This document shows positions 49,383 through 62,259 of a stretch of DNA of 64,000 nucleotides, piece by piece. Origin of the DNA: Ceratorhiza oryzae-sativae. Its lineage: Eukaryota; Basidiomycota; Agaricomycetes; Cantharellales; Ceratobasidiaceae. Made by a program: the position numbers and the translations under genes. How positions within the stretch are numbered: position 1 is the first letter of the stretch; every line of letters starts with the position of its first letter. A model generated the notes under the pieces. The model made no database searches and was not told where the DNA came from. It was given only the letters and a program-made list of their open reading frames with translations. The stretch is taken from the NCBI GenBank assembly GCA_030998015.1, contig JARWMV010000070.1:17617-81616 (forward strand). Direction: 5' to 3'.

Positions 49383-52300
49383 AGTTTGTACCATGCAGCA
49401 TATGGGGGTCGGGCATATCAATTAATATCTGCGAATCTTGACTTCGATATTCGTAGCCAGTCTAACGTGGGTTCATCACAGAGTGCAACTGGCCCTTGAG
49501 TAACAATGGTCAACAAAGCGGTTCCACATATCGACCCGAGTGCCATCGCCACGTTGCTCTAGCGAGTGGCTAGGTCGTTGGGCCTCATTCGGAGATTTGG
49601 AATCTTCTGCAAAATATAATTTCATAGTTGATCTAATGATATTGTAGATATTCTAAAAATCGATCGTCTCCTGCCTCTGGATAGGTGCGTAAGCGTTCCG
49701 GAATCATTGGCACTTTGGGTTGAAATGCGATACAAAAATAGAGTACCTTTAAGAATTCTCACGCAGGGAGATTTCTCGTGGCTAAGACACAATCTTACTT
49801 CGCTCAACTACGAAAGTAGAGAACTATGTATTTACTATACCTAAGACACAATCGTACTACGAGGTACAGTAAGAATAAAACACATGGAAAGAAAGAAAAA
49901 TACGATACCTTAGCTCAACTACGAAGGTAGAGAACTAAGGAAGGAGAGAGGGGTTCCCGCGAACTCGCGCATGATATCGGAGGGGGAATACGAAACAAAA
50001 ACAAATATGCGCATACATACACGCATATGATTGTAAATTCAACAAGAATATGCCACAGAAAAAAGTGTCTCTAAGAGTCCTCGGCTTACTTCATATTTGA
50101 TTGGAGATAGAGGCTAAGCGCGAGCAGAATTACTCTTGGGAGGAACCAGAGACAGTTTTAAACTTCGTACCGTTTCGGGGGAGTAATTTTGCGCTACTGC
50201 GATGATTTCCCGTTTAGATACCACAGCTGTCAGGTCTAAATCCAAATAAACGATTACATGAAGCGCATAAGAGTAGACATACGCACTCCTAAGACAAATG
50301 CCGATAACCCAACATCGGTAAGGGTTTCTCCTGGAGGACCTGAGTTCTTGCACGCGCTAAATTCACCCGAATAGCGAACAGTGACCCTGGAAGCTCATGG
50401 ACCCTGGTCGACTTGGCAGTGAACATTTTACAAATAGCAGTGAGAATAAATGGGGATCAGACCTCAATGCACCTTGGGCGAGAAACCACACTACCATACT
50501 TTATTAAGATACTTCACAAGCCGAAAACGTAACGTGGTTCGTGTGAGTGCATTCAATCTGTCATAAAATCCTTGATTGGGATTTTAAAGTAGCAAAAATT
50601 ACCTTCCTGAGAATCAAAGCGCCACGAACTTATACACAACCACGATTCTACACAAACCATCAAGGAAATCCCAGGCAGATTCTCACAGCTATTAAGCATA
50701 TAACAAATGATGTGTCCACGAGGATGTGTAAGATAATGCCCACACGTGGGGAACACACGAGGTGATTGGCATCCCCAAAACCTCGGGACTATGGATTATG
50801 GTCGTTCTAGACCGTGACCTAAGCGGAGAACTGAAGCGGGTCACTATGAATACTAATATCGAAGTGTGAGAAGAAATTCCAAGCTAATTCGGCTGGGCGG
50901 TGCCATTGAGAGGCTTGAATCGCGACATGCTGTGTGCGCGCGTTTGAGGCACTTATTGAGTTCGACATACTAATCCAGGACTCCCGCGGCCGCGCCCCGT
51001 TGACAAAACTACACATACAAAGACTGTCAATCCCTCCTATTTCCTCAATGCCCTAAAATCGTAAGATGCAAGAATTATTATTAAACAACACCTAAATTAC
51101 GTTTCAAACAGAGATTATCGGAGTCCCGCTATGCTATTTTGAGATATGACACCACAAGCTGCCGCTTCAAGGTACAGCCAGCTTAGGGGGTGGGTGGGTG
51201 GAGACTGTACCCAGGCCCATGCTCATCGTGCAAACTCCATCAGACGCAGGCCGCACAAAGGTTGATTCACAAGGCTACCTTTTTTTGACCTGTTGGCGCA
51301 CAGCACGAAACCGTGATTAATCAAATCGTCAGACCTTGCGGCGAAGAGATGGGAATACCTTCAAATTCCAAAACTTTTAGTAGTCCACAAACCAACGACA
51401 ATTTGGTTTATTGGACGTGTAGTCGATCAGTGCCTTCCAACGCCCCATGCTTCACGCCGGAGAGAGGCTTCTTGGTCCCGCATGTTCAGAATTGCTCGAA
51501 GTTGTCGAAAAATCAGCGTAGAATCCACTTAAATAACAACCCAGTAGCACAAAAACCTATGGCCTACTTCTCATGGTTCTAGAAGATAGAGGGTGTCTCA
51601 GGCCTTAGGATCAGCAAGCCTGCGACAAGCGAAAGGGCACCACAAAACGAGTCGAACGTGATGTCATGTCTCTTACCTGTTTCAGGAAATCAGAATAGCA
51701 ATCGCGAGCTCCAGGCGTTTCTCCTTCATGATTTCAAAGACATAGCACTGCCCGCCGACATGCAGTTTTCAGAAATTTAATAAGGGCCAATGCATGCTGC
51801 CTTGTAGGATCATCCTCTCAGGTCCTCTGGGCACAAAGCACAAATTTTCATGGGAAAACCTTCTATTCCTCTCTTCTCTCAAACCGAGGACCCAATAGCA
51901 CAACCCTTTGTGTAAGCCAGTCCCAGATCGTGAACCCTACACTAGCCGGGTAACTGAATATTCAGCCAGTGCACCCCTCAATCCGCACCCACTACCGTTT
52001 CCTCACTATGCGCCCACACAAGCGGGAGCAGGTCCTGGCATGGGGCGCACCCCGGCACGGGCTGGGGTCGGCCAAGGCAAGCCATTGTGCCAGCCTTAGT
52101 TCCGTAACGCAGGTATGAACCTTTCGCTGATGCGCTGAGGCAAGCAGGATGCTTATCGGTTCGCCCGGACAGGAGGCATTGGAATCGGATAGTGACGTAG
52201 GACCAGACATTACTGGAACAAAGATGCCTTTTCTGTCCTGTAAATTCCGTGGTTGGTTCAAATTACGACACTTTTTTTATATCAGTTCTATGTTCGTCAA

Positions 52301-52811
52301 AGATTCACCGCATCGGAGGTTGGGGTGCCACAGCGGATCACCCTTTTGTAGCACATGCCTCCTATCTAACCCCTCAATCTAGGATATCAGGGGTGATCTC
52401 ATGGACCTTAATTTAGTCTTCCGATCGAGGGTTCGTACTCATACACTTCTCAGAAATCAAGGGCTGGAACCAGCCCGAGAAAAGGCAAGCTTCATCTTGG
52501 TAATGTCCTTGAGGACAACCCGTAATTAACGACGTACTGATCGGATCGGATTTAGTGGCATCACCAAAGGGTGGCAGACATATTGAGTGGGCCATCTTTC
52601 CCGCGGCCCAACATCATTATTCACCCTGGACGAGATTGAAGGCGCGAAGCAATGGGTGACGCCTGGAAGAATGTGTAAATAATGAGCGGAGGGTGGACTA
52701 GGATGGTTGAAACTATAGCTAGAGTTACATGGTAGTTTATTTTACTATTCGAGACGGTAGAGCGGTAAATGTTCAATCCCCAAACACTTGTCGGCTTGCA
52801 CAACCAATGTG
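49383..52811. other. 3.4-kb stretch with no recognisable gene
   Basis: Scattered frames of fewer than 95 codons. Partial direct repeats occur near 49783-49945: CTAAGACACAATC twice and CTCAACTACGAARGTAGAGAACTA twice, suggesting an old repeat relic. A GGTGGGTGGGTGG tract lies near 51188. Confidence 0.4.
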
Positions 52812-54405
52812 CTAATGGCTTTCTCCGGTGCCAACACTCCATCCTATAACGTCTACCACTCCTTCGATATTCCTGATCCATTTGTGGCCACCCCAAGTTG
52901 TTTCTAACATTCTAACACTACCCTTGCTTTTGCCCCTCTCAAAGCTTTGTATGATCCCAAGTCCCTCAACCTTTCTGACAGCAAGTAGTTCCTTTCGACG
53001 TATGTTTCTCGCTTCATTAGACATGGCGTCGTTAGGACTCAGGGGTTTCACGAGAACAAGCGGCTCAAGAAGCGCGTCGAAGAGGGCTCTAGCATGTGAA
53101 ATGGGAACGTGCCAATCGTCGAGAGCGTGGATAATAGTGATTTGACATTTAATATTCTGTGTAAACCGTAAGAATGATGGGGTTCGACAATTCTTTTGCA
53201 TACATTTATGATCGACAAAGAGTCGAATCGGTGCCTCAAACCCTTGATCAAAATATCTGCATGTATGCTGTTAGGGGTACGTAAACTGCCCAGGGTTTTA
53301 AATCCCATACCAAATACAGGACCGAAAAGTTGGATCGGCCACAAAAAAGGTACTTTCCCACCAAGGCTGTATGTCTCTACCAGCTTGGTGATTGAGGAAT
53401 AGGCAGCCAATAAGACGAGGCCTCGGGGTGACACTCCTACAGTTACGGCAAAAGGTTATCAGAGGTGAACTGCACCAGTTTGATCGTCTTGCACTTGCCT
53501 TCTCGAGCCAGCCCAGCCACCAAGCCAGTCGAAACACCAGTTCCCAGACTCTCTCCTAGCACAGTAATATCCTTCGGCCTCACACCATTCCCAATCAACC
53601 AGTCCCACGCCGCCCGTGCATCCAGGAGTAGGCCTTTCTCTGATGGTGTACCCTCAGAGTCGCCAAACCCTCTGTAGTCAATGACGAGGACGTTGGCGTG
53701 TAATCTGGACGTAAGGGCGGAGTAGAGGCGAATGCGTGTATGGTATACCCTTGTCATAGAATTCCCATGAAAATAGAGTATAGTAGGGTGTGTTTGAAGT
53801 GCGAGGGGCAGCACAGATGCCAATTTGCGGCGTGGAACATAGGTTGTGGGATGCTTCGGGGACGAATTGGAGTGGATCTTTCTGGGACCGCCTGGAACAA
53901 TCTTCACTGGCGGCAGGGCTTTGATGTGCTTTTGGTAAAATCCGTCTGCGGCGATGAACCAAGCGCCGAGCTTCACGCCGTCAGAGGCCACTAGATTTAG
54001 GTTTAGGGTTTTTCCAGCTGCAATAGAGAGTTAGGTGGAACAGGGGAGGTAACAGTTTCCTTACGAGCAAGGCCATACTCCTCCGGCGAATCATAATGTG
54101 GTCGCAGGGGGATTCTTATTGCGTGGAGATATATGAATCTGAGAAAGAACGGCCAAGTTAGTCTCCGAATGTGGTGGCAGCATAATATGGACGACCTACT
54201 GCCGTTGAACCCATGGCGTCATCAAGAGAATTATGAGCAAGGTGTAAATACTCGCTAAGTACAGCAGCCCTTTCTTTGCGTAATCTAGCAATTCTGCCAT
54301 GACTCTAGGTGGTCGTAGCCTTGGAGACTGTGGTGGTGATGCGATGGAGTACGATGGATGCGCGCTAGTCGTGTTGGGCGGCTTTGGATTCGCATCACTT
54401 GCCAA
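52812..54405 (-). CDS. ABHD12-like membrane serine hydrolase, paralog 1
   Basis: Alpha/beta-hydrolase of the ABHD12/BEM46-like group; relatives hydrolyse lysophospholipids at the ER membrane. Exons (-): 54200-54405, 54065-54138, 53499-54017, 53311-53436, 53204-53256, 52812-53156 (440 aa). An N-terminal membrane anchor (LLYLASIYTLLIILLM) is followed by HGN (177-179, oxyanion), IDYRGFGDSEGTPSEKG, nucleophile Ser250 in GESLG, acid Asp339/340 in HALDDW, and His417 in TWGGH. Intron 3 has a GC donor (AAG/GCAAGT). Exon structure is the same as the paralog at 55091-56717; exons 2, 4 and 5 have identical lengths. A tandem duplicate; substrate unknown. Confidence 0.93.
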
Positions 54406-55090
54406 ACAACGCTTCAGGGGGACTATGCGCGCAGCCTCAACCTATTGTTAGGTTGGAACCCGAGGTTCAGTATCGCATGCCACGGAGGGGACATTAAAAA
54501 TAAATTATCAGAAATCATCAAGTCGACCACCAATAGTTATGCTGATCCGGGTTGATATCGGGGTTGGCATGCGTGCGATGGGATGGCAAGCTGTTGGCGT
54601 AAATGTCATCAACACCGCCGACGAGTCCCCGGCTACAAGCGGGCTCATAAAGTTTAGCAATCGGAAATGGGGTCGTCCGATATAAAGTCTAGAGCATGGA
54701 AGCCGGCCTCATTGTATCTACTGATCGAAAACGCGCGCCTCGAGAACGACCAGGTGATAGAATAGACAGGAGGGCGCTCTAGGCGAGGGTAGGCTTCATT
54801 TCGGCGAACTCGTGGTTGGCCTGAATGAGAAAATTGGCCACATAGCTATGGGCTATGAGTAAATGATTTTCAGTCGAATACGCCAGATCGTTCATCCCTT
54901 CTGGCATCTGAGATCTACCGCAGTGAGCTATAGTCGAAAAAGTAGTCGAGTGCTGGTGGTTCCTGTGATGGACGGCGTCAGCCCGGCGTACCTAAGGTTA
55001 ATTCTCAGGGCCTATCCATCCTGGTTCACGAGCGGCAGGACCAATAGTTAGTACATTATAAACAAGCTACTCATACATATGAATACGGCA
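54406..55090. other. Spacer between ABHD12-like paralogs
   Basis: 685 bp including the upstream region of paralog 1 and the 3' flank of paralog 2. No gene or motif is seen. Confidence 0.5.
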
Positions 55091-56717
55091 TCAATCTTGG
55101 TCTCCCATTCCCACACTCCACCCCACGACATCGATAACTCCCTCAATATCCCCGATCCCATTATGCTCCCCCCAAGTTGTTTCCAACATTACAACACTCC
55201 CGTTGTCCTCGCCCCTCTCAAACCGCCGAATCGACCCTAGCCCATCGACTTCTCTGGTCGCCAGGACCTCTTCGCGACGTGCGTTCCGTGCCTCGACAGT
55301 TTTCAGAATCTCTGAATGGGGAACTTTCCCGAGGAACATCTCGTTATGGTCGAAAGGGAAAGGGGGAAGGAGAGGCTCAAGGAGAGAGTCGAATAGTGCT
55401 CTTGCATGAGAAACCGGAATATCCCAGTCGTCCGCAGCGTGGATGATGGTTATGGGGCAAGTGATGTCCTACAGAACATGTGAAAATTCGGAAGTGAAAA
55501 GAATTGAATAAAAATTGCCTACGTTGATAATTGCGAGTGAGTCAAACCGGTGCCTCAAGAACTTCATGACAAACTCTGTGTGAATGGCAATAAGAAAACA
55601 CGAAACATGATTGGATCAAAACATTCACCAAACACAAAGCGGAAACTCTGAAGAGGCTGCAACACCGGAAGCTTGCCCCCAAAGTTGTATGTCTCCAAGA
55701 GTTTCGGAATAGACGAGTAGGGCGATAGCAAAACTACGCCACGGGGTGAGATACCTACCGACACGTCAGAGGCCCATCAAACACACTCTGCAAACCGACA
55801 CTTGCCTTCTTCCGCGAGCTCCGCTGCCAAGCCAGTCGAAACCCCGGTTCCCAGGCTCTGCCCGACAATAGTGATGTCCTCTTCCTTGGCACCGTTCTCG
55901 ATGAGCCAGTCCCATGCTGTGTGCGCATCCAACAAGAGCCCCTTTTCTGATGGTGTCCCTTCTGAATCACCAAACCCACGATAGTCAATTGCAAGGACAT
56001 TTGCGTTTAACCGAGCAGTGAGCGTAGAGTACAGGTGAGTGCGTAGATAAAACGCGCGGGTCATTGCATTTCCATGGAAAAAGAGGATAGTCGGTCGTGT
56101 TTGGAGGGCTTGGGGGAGGAGAGAAGCCAGCTTCTCACGGGGATGATATTCCGCAGGCTGTTTGGGAGACGGTGTTGAGTTTCCGCCTCTGGATTGAGCG
56201 TACTTTGTTGGAGGCGAGGCTTTGATGTGTTTCTGGTAAAAACCATCTGCAGCAATAAACCAAGCGCCCAATCTTATATCGTCCGCTGTTGTCAAGTTGA
56301 GGTTGAGTGTTTTGCCAGCTGCGAGTCGGGGTTAGAGATAAGCACAATAGCGTATAGTTTGATGCTTACGGGCGAGACCATACTGCTCTGGTAAATCAAA
56401 GTTGGCACCCAGGGGAAACCTCAATGCGTGCATATAGAGAGCGCTGCCAAAGAAGCCTCAGCCGTCCAAATATAGTTCTTGAAACAGCGCATGACCCACT
56501 GCCGCTGGAAGCCAGGCGTCATCAGAAGTATGATTACTCCAGCATAGAAACCTCCTAGATATATCATAAATGTATGTGCCCGGGCCAAGAAGCCCCGATT
56601 TCCCGCGTCTGCCATGATTGGGTGGTTGTGGTTGTGCTTAAGTCGAGGTCGCGTTACAGGCACGGTTGCCGAAGGGGAATCACGTGCCGAATCCCCACCA
56701 ACTTTACTGAGGGCCAA
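55091..56717 (-). CDS. ABHD12-like membrane serine hydrolase, paralog 2
   Basis: Exons (-): 56500-56717, 56370-56443, 55806-56318, 55629-55754, 55523-55575, 55091-55468 (453 aa). It has an N-terminal anchor (YLGGFYAGVIILLM), FFHGNAM, IDYRGFGDSEGTPSEKG, nucleophile GQSLG, acid HAADDW and a late His (TWGEH). Compared with paralog 1, the C-terminal domain has a longer loop (PPFPFDHNEMFLGKVPHSE). The donor of intron 1 is GTGGGT and that of intron 3 is GC (GAAG/GCAAGT), the latter shared with paralog 1. The start ATG 56717 was taken as the first in frame; ATG 56615 (MADAGNRG) is also possible. Downstream of the alpha-galactosidase on the same strand. Confidence 0.93.
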
Positions 56718-56906
56718 ACCAAGAACTAATAATCAAGTCAAGAGTTACGGTCTCAAGCCCACAAATACCTTCAGCTGAAAACGCTAGAATTGCACAGCAA
56801 CAACTAGGCGCTACACACGTTTCAAGACCGACGGAAAGTTACAAGACTTGTCAAATACAGTTCAGGGGCGCCACACTTTGGAGCAGATTTCACAAAAGTT
56901 GGAAAT

Positions 56907-59206
56907 CTATGCGTAAAAATCGCCTTTGTAGGATCGAGAGCGCAGCTGCGGCCTGTTTTGCCCGAACAATCGAGCGCGGACGGGCGGAAGGCAAAGGAAC
57001 CCAACAACAGCAAAGAACATCAGGACCACCTGATAGCTCCCAATGAGGCTCCCCGCTACAAACGCAGGAGGCTGGATAACTACACTGTCGCCTTCAACAT
57101 GAATAGCCGACTCGGGTTGAACGCATTCCGTACTCGCTTCGGTCACACCAGCCGAGACCGCGAGGTATATCCTCACGCCATGAGGCTCGACAACTACGTC
57201 CTGCAGTGCACAATTGTGAACACCAAGATCTTTACCCCAGTTGGTCGACCGTGCCAAGACGGTCTTGATCGTAGAGTTTGATGCACCGAGCGAAGTCACG
57301 AAAGATGGGAACTGGGCCGAGACGGTGTTCCACGCGGGCGCTTGTTCAGTTTTCTGGGCCCAGAGATCGAAAAGTTGGTAGGATGAGATGCGAGCTGTCG
57401 CGTTTTTCTGAAGAGAAAGGATATGAGATTTCGCATGCATGTCATTTAGTAATGGCTCACAGCATTCTTGAATATGTCAAAGAAGCCCAGATCGAGACTG
57501 ATGCGATGCGGTGAAGTATTCACCACAGCAAACGCCAGCGTGCTGCGACAACGTGCCGTTAGAGTTCTATACTTTCGTAGAGCAACGTTGAATGACGAAC
57601 CCATTCGAGAGCCAAGTTGTCCAAAGCTGAGCATCGCCATCCGGGATAGTTCGCTTCCAGTTGCGGCTCGCTCCGTTCCCACTGGGATCTTGAGATATTG
57701 AAATTATGGCTTTGTTCGTGATGATTTCCATCGTTTCTCCCGACTATGAGCGGCTCTGAGTCAGTGGATTAGAGTTTGAGTGGTTATAACACACACCATG
57801 GACGAAAGGTCGTTCCCCAAAATCAGAGGACTTTTCACAAACGCCCACATCGTAAAGTGCGTGACTGGTGGATAGGTTAGAATAACAAATGATATCACGA
57901 CGAGGTTCTTACTATATTCGTTTCGGGTCATTCCGCCATTGCCAACCTCCAGCATGTCCAGGTCGTTCCAGCGTCCCGGACCTCCTTTCTGTAAGAGAGG
58001 TGCAGCAAAATCGAGGATACGAGTGACGGAGCAGTCTAATGCAATAGACATTGGTCCCGAATAGATACGCAAAGAGTATTATGCTCACGATATCCAGCCA
58101 GTTTGCAGTCGAGCATATCCGTGCATGGGCAGCGGTCATCATATCCCGTGAATGACTGTCCTCGAATAAGCATCCATAATTAGATCACTAAAGAATTTCA
58201 CTCACATCCTTGATGTCACCGCTCATCCTCCAACTGTTCGCAATCTCAGTCGCCCAGTTCCACGGGCCGTCTTCGCCCCAGTTGCACATCGAGTAGAGGA
58301 TCGGTCGGCCAGTGTCATTTAGGGCACGAGACATGTTCGAATAGCGTTCAAAGGAGATCAAGGGAGTGCCACTTCGGCCTTGGTTATAGCAATTGTCATA
58401 TTCTAGAGGAGGGTTAGGACTGATCAAGGTCTCACGAGTTGGACTTACTAAGATAGTCAATCCCCCACTCTGCATATGTCTTTGCATCGATCTTCTCGTA
58501 GTCGAGCGACCCGAATCTACCAGCGCATGTTTTTCTAGAGATTGGGATATGAGTTTAGTGTTATGGCTGGGTTCAAGTAAGAACCCACACTCCTGCCGAA
58601 CTATAAATACCAATCTGAGACGTTATGCTATCAATCTACTTTGTAAAGTGTGGTAAAATGTAAACGGCGCACCTTGAGATCCAAGTCATGGACTTTGTCG
58701 CTAACATGTTTAATCCCCTTTGGAAACCTTCTTGGATGAGCGACAGGTTTTCCGGTTCCCTTTTCGCGACTCTCCGCCTGCCAGCCTAGTTACCACAATT
58801 AGGTAAGCCAATCCGTCTATATAGATACTCCGCTTACAATCGTCCATCAAAACATCTAATTAAGACTAGAATATGAGTCCATGACGACGCTACGGCGTGT
58901 ACAAAACGCACATTTGTAACCAAGGTCCCTCAACCCCGTGCGAACCAAGGCCTCAGCAGAGGAGACAATCAGATCCTCTGCGATGTTGCACCCAAAACGA
59001 TTCCATGTATTCTGCAGTATCGTGTTGAAGCTACAACATCCAAATTTTTTTTTTTTACGGAGAACATACCCATCCCATTTGTGGCGTGCGCGCCTAACCA
59101 GATGGTCAACACGATCCGTGATCATGACGCAATGTAAACTCACAAGACCGTTGTCCATGGCTTCCACGACAGCGAGCAGCCCCAACGCAGAGACCAGCAC
59201 GAGCAT
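56907..59206 (-). CDS. GH27 alpha-galactosidase with C-terminal membrane anchor
   Basis: Retaining glycoside hydrolase family 27, removing terminal alpha-galactose. Fourteen exons (-): 59144-59206, 59070-59093, 58912-59011, 58838-58855, 58673-58785, 58589-58614, 58449-58534, 58206-58402, 58089-58155, 57913-58035, 57797-57864, 57601-57743, 57461-57542, 56907-57407 (536 aa). A signal peptide ([16 protein letters not shown]) leads into [28 protein letters not shown], the nucleophile Asp146 in KYDNC, and [15 protein letters not shown] carrying the acid/base Asp. A beta-sandwich region follows ([21 protein letters not shown]). Unusual: the last 165 residues extend beyond the normal end and finish with a membrane helix (about 490-511) and a basic tail, so the enzyme may be held at the cell surface. 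Confidence 0.94.
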
Positions 59207-59568
59207 GGTTGATGAGGTACTGGCGATCGGTCGATATTTGATTTGTATTGGTACGATCAGCACGCACGCTCCCGACGATGAGGACTAGTGGTCGAGTACA
59301 ACCTTGTTGTATCCGTCAGTGTTGGCTGCAAGGGCGCCGGGCTCCGCGATCTTACCCCAGAGGAGGACGAGGTCAAGTTCCGTGATTGCGCCGTGGGGTC
59401 GCGATCACAGACCCTGTTGTATGTGTTCATTTGGTCCGATCGGCCTCCACAAGCGGCCGGGTCAGCGATCGAACCAAGCGTACCCCCTTGCACAAATCCA
59501 AAGCACAAGCGACGATTTGAATTCATATTCATTTATAAACTAGACTCGCATCTATTCGACGAAACGGG
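59207..59568. other. Intergenic between alpha-galactosidase start and eIF2D end
   Basis: 362 bp serving as upstream region of the alpha-galactosidase gene and 3' flank of eIF2D. Both genes are on the minus strand. No further feature is seen. Confidence 0.5.
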
Positions 59569-61768
59569 CTACTTTCCACCCTTGCCTTTTCCACTCTTTT
59601 CTTCAACAGATATCCATTTCTTGGGAACTCCGAGCTCTAACAACAGGGATACGACTGCTTTGACCTGGTTTCCCTGAACCATCACCTCGATATTCTTGGG
59701 TTTATCAGGACATGGTCCAACTGCATTGAACGCGAGTCAGCGAACAGAGTTGAGGGGAAGAAGGGTTGGACGTTCAAGGTACGAGACTGGTAATAAAGGA
59801 CTGACTCACCACTTGTGCTAGACGCACACCGTTTCCTTAACTCCTCGGCAATACCTTCCGGGTCCAACCCAAACGGCTCGATCCCAGTCGTGAGTGTCAC
59901 GACTTTTCGCCCTTGCCGGGTTTTAGTTTGAACGGCAATAGGCGGGAGCGGTAATTTCCTGCACATCAGGACATGATCAATGATACATTCTGTGGCCAGA
60001 TTGAAATATTACCCACTTGAACGCTCCACTTCCACCAACTCTCCACATGCCCTTCATGTTCCCCGTTAACCTATCGACCAGCTCGTCTCTACCAACAAAC
60101 TCCTTCGGATCTTCTCCTTTACGCCGAAGGGCTCGTTCAAGTATGTCATCAAGCACCACGTATTTTGGATTGGCAGGATGTTGCAAATTGTGCGAAGTGA
60201 TATACCCGTTGAGAAGCGGGCGGAGGGCAGCGACGGGGTAGTGTTTCTCACTTGTCACCATCGGAATGATCAGTGGTCATGTTTGGACAGATTTGACTAC
60301 CCGTGAAACTCACTTGGATCCACACGCCTCGAACAACGCCTCGGACGCTGCTTCCGGGAACCAGACTTCCTCGACCAGTATCTCCTTGACTCCCGAGCCA
60401 TTCGCACCAGCACCCTCGGTCTCTTTCCCCTTCTTCTCCTCTGCACCAATCGTCTTCCACCCCCAACTCCTAGCGCTGACCAAAGCCGGATGCTCTGTGT
60501 CCACCGAAAAGACTAACAGCTCTCCTCGAACCTCCTTGAGCTTGATAATCCCATCCTTTTCGATTGTTTTCAAGAACGGGGCGAGTTTCTTTTGAGGCGT
60601 ATGTTTAATGTCGAGGTGGGAGAGAAAGACTTTTGGATCCAACGGCGACGGATTGGGCGACGAACCGTCGGGATGTGGTCCAGGGGATCCAGAACGAGAC
60701 CCAGAGGCTGAGCTCTCGGGCAGCACGGGTCGGGCAGGGCGAGAAGGAAGAATGTGGGAAGAATAGAGTGTAGAAGCGGGCATGGGCAGTGAGGATAGAT
60801 CAAGCTTTGCGAGGGCGTACAATGTCGTGGCGCGAAGTGTGGTTTCTACCTCTATAAAATCACTTGAATATAACTCCGAAAGCCAAGCGACTGGGCTCAC
60901 CTTGTGGAGTTGGCAGTCGTTCCTGGTTGGTCGTAGATTCCTCGGCAGGTGGTGCAGCGTCCGCTTGTTCGATGTGTAAATTTTCTACTCCTTCGGCAAC
61001 GTCGTTCGTCTCTGGCTCAACCTCAACCTTGCCCTTGGGCGGTTCTTGTTTACTCCCCATTGCCCACAATGCGTCCCCCGCGGCATGAAGCGTGATAACG
61101 GCCTTTCCCTTTTGATCAATATCATCCTTCAGTCCTGAGCCAGGAAGTGCCATCGAGCCGACGACAAGAGGCGTTGTACTACGATATTGAGCTACGGCAA
61201 CTAGTTGACCCTCGGAGAGCGTAGGAATAATTGGCGAAGGTATGACTCCTGGAATCATGAGATCCGCACCCCCTGTAGAAGAGCGGTGGATTGAGTATGA
61301 TACAGATGCGACAAAGTTCGAGAGCGTGCCTACTAGGACAGGTATAACGGCAGATGGTGTCGAAATGATCGGCAGGAGGTTCGGACATTTCCATAGCGTG
61401 TATACTGGTCAATTGTTAGTAATATGCCATGCCCATGGCGGAGATAACACACCGGTGGGTATTAGGTTACTTTGTGCCAGCCCTCCTCGCCCCATTGCAA
61501 ACCAGAGCGGCTCTTTGTCAGACGACAAGTAAAGGGTCTGTTGGAAGCAACCGTCAGTGCCTTCTCGCTCAACACGGTGCGGACAATTGACCCCAGTCTC
61601 GTCTAAATGTGTATCAAACTTGCAGCTCATGACGCCTTTTGGTACCAGTTCGTCGGCCAGGGGCTCCGCATTTGGAAACAGAGAAGCAACTCGTTGTCTG
61701 AGTGTCTTGATATCCGAGTTGCGTAAAGCAGACGAGGTGAACACTTTGTGAGGCGGCTTTTTGAACAT
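59569..61768 (-). CDS. TMA64: Translation factor eIF2D (ligatin/Tma64)
   Basis: Delivers initiator tRNA in a GTP-independent way and helps recycle post-termination 40S subunits. Exons (-): 61453-61768, 60901-61404, 60314-60851, 60017-60250, 59810-59958, 59569-59720 (630 aa). N-terminal MFKKPPHKVFTSS with the PUA-like region (LYTLWKCPN-type motif, then GADLMIPGV), an acidic low-complexity linker, a winged/SWIB-MDM2-like part (HYPVAALRPLLNGYI), and a C-terminal SUI1 domain (GRKVVTLTTGIEPFGLDPEGIAEELRKRC, ending VPKKWISVEEKSGKGKGGK). The intron 4 donor is GTGGGT, needed to keep GAFKKLPLPP. ATG 61768 was preferred to 61828 because the family starts at MFKK. Confidence 0.94.
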
Positions 61769-62259
61769 CTTGGCGCTAGTGGTGGCTGGCTGGATCAACG
61801 GAATATCTCGCGTATTCACCGGGGCCACAAGCCACGTGCAACCCCTTGGCTATCATCCTCCATGGGAAAGCCCCAGAGCCCCTCGCCGAGGCCCACCGCG
61901 GCCGTGCACTAGGCCGTGCACCAGGGATATTCGCTCCGCACGTCAGGCCCTTGGCCGATCTGCCCGCCCCAGACGTAGATCGTCACCCGGTTGAGGCGCC
62001 CCCGCGCGAACCTTCCCTGTCTTCTTCCAATAACCCACAGCCGGCGGCCCCTGTTGGTGATCCAAGAGCCGCCGTAGCTGAGCCTCAACCAATCTCCGCT
62101 ACGGTCTTGGGTGTAATGGGGGTTGCTACATACGTGCCAGACCTACTAAATCAATGCACACAATTCGCTGCCGGTTCAGCTCCTGGCATTCAACCAGTTA
62201 TTATCTCTAGTAAAACAGTTAGTCTCACATTTGTAAACAGTGTCACGATAGACCCATGA

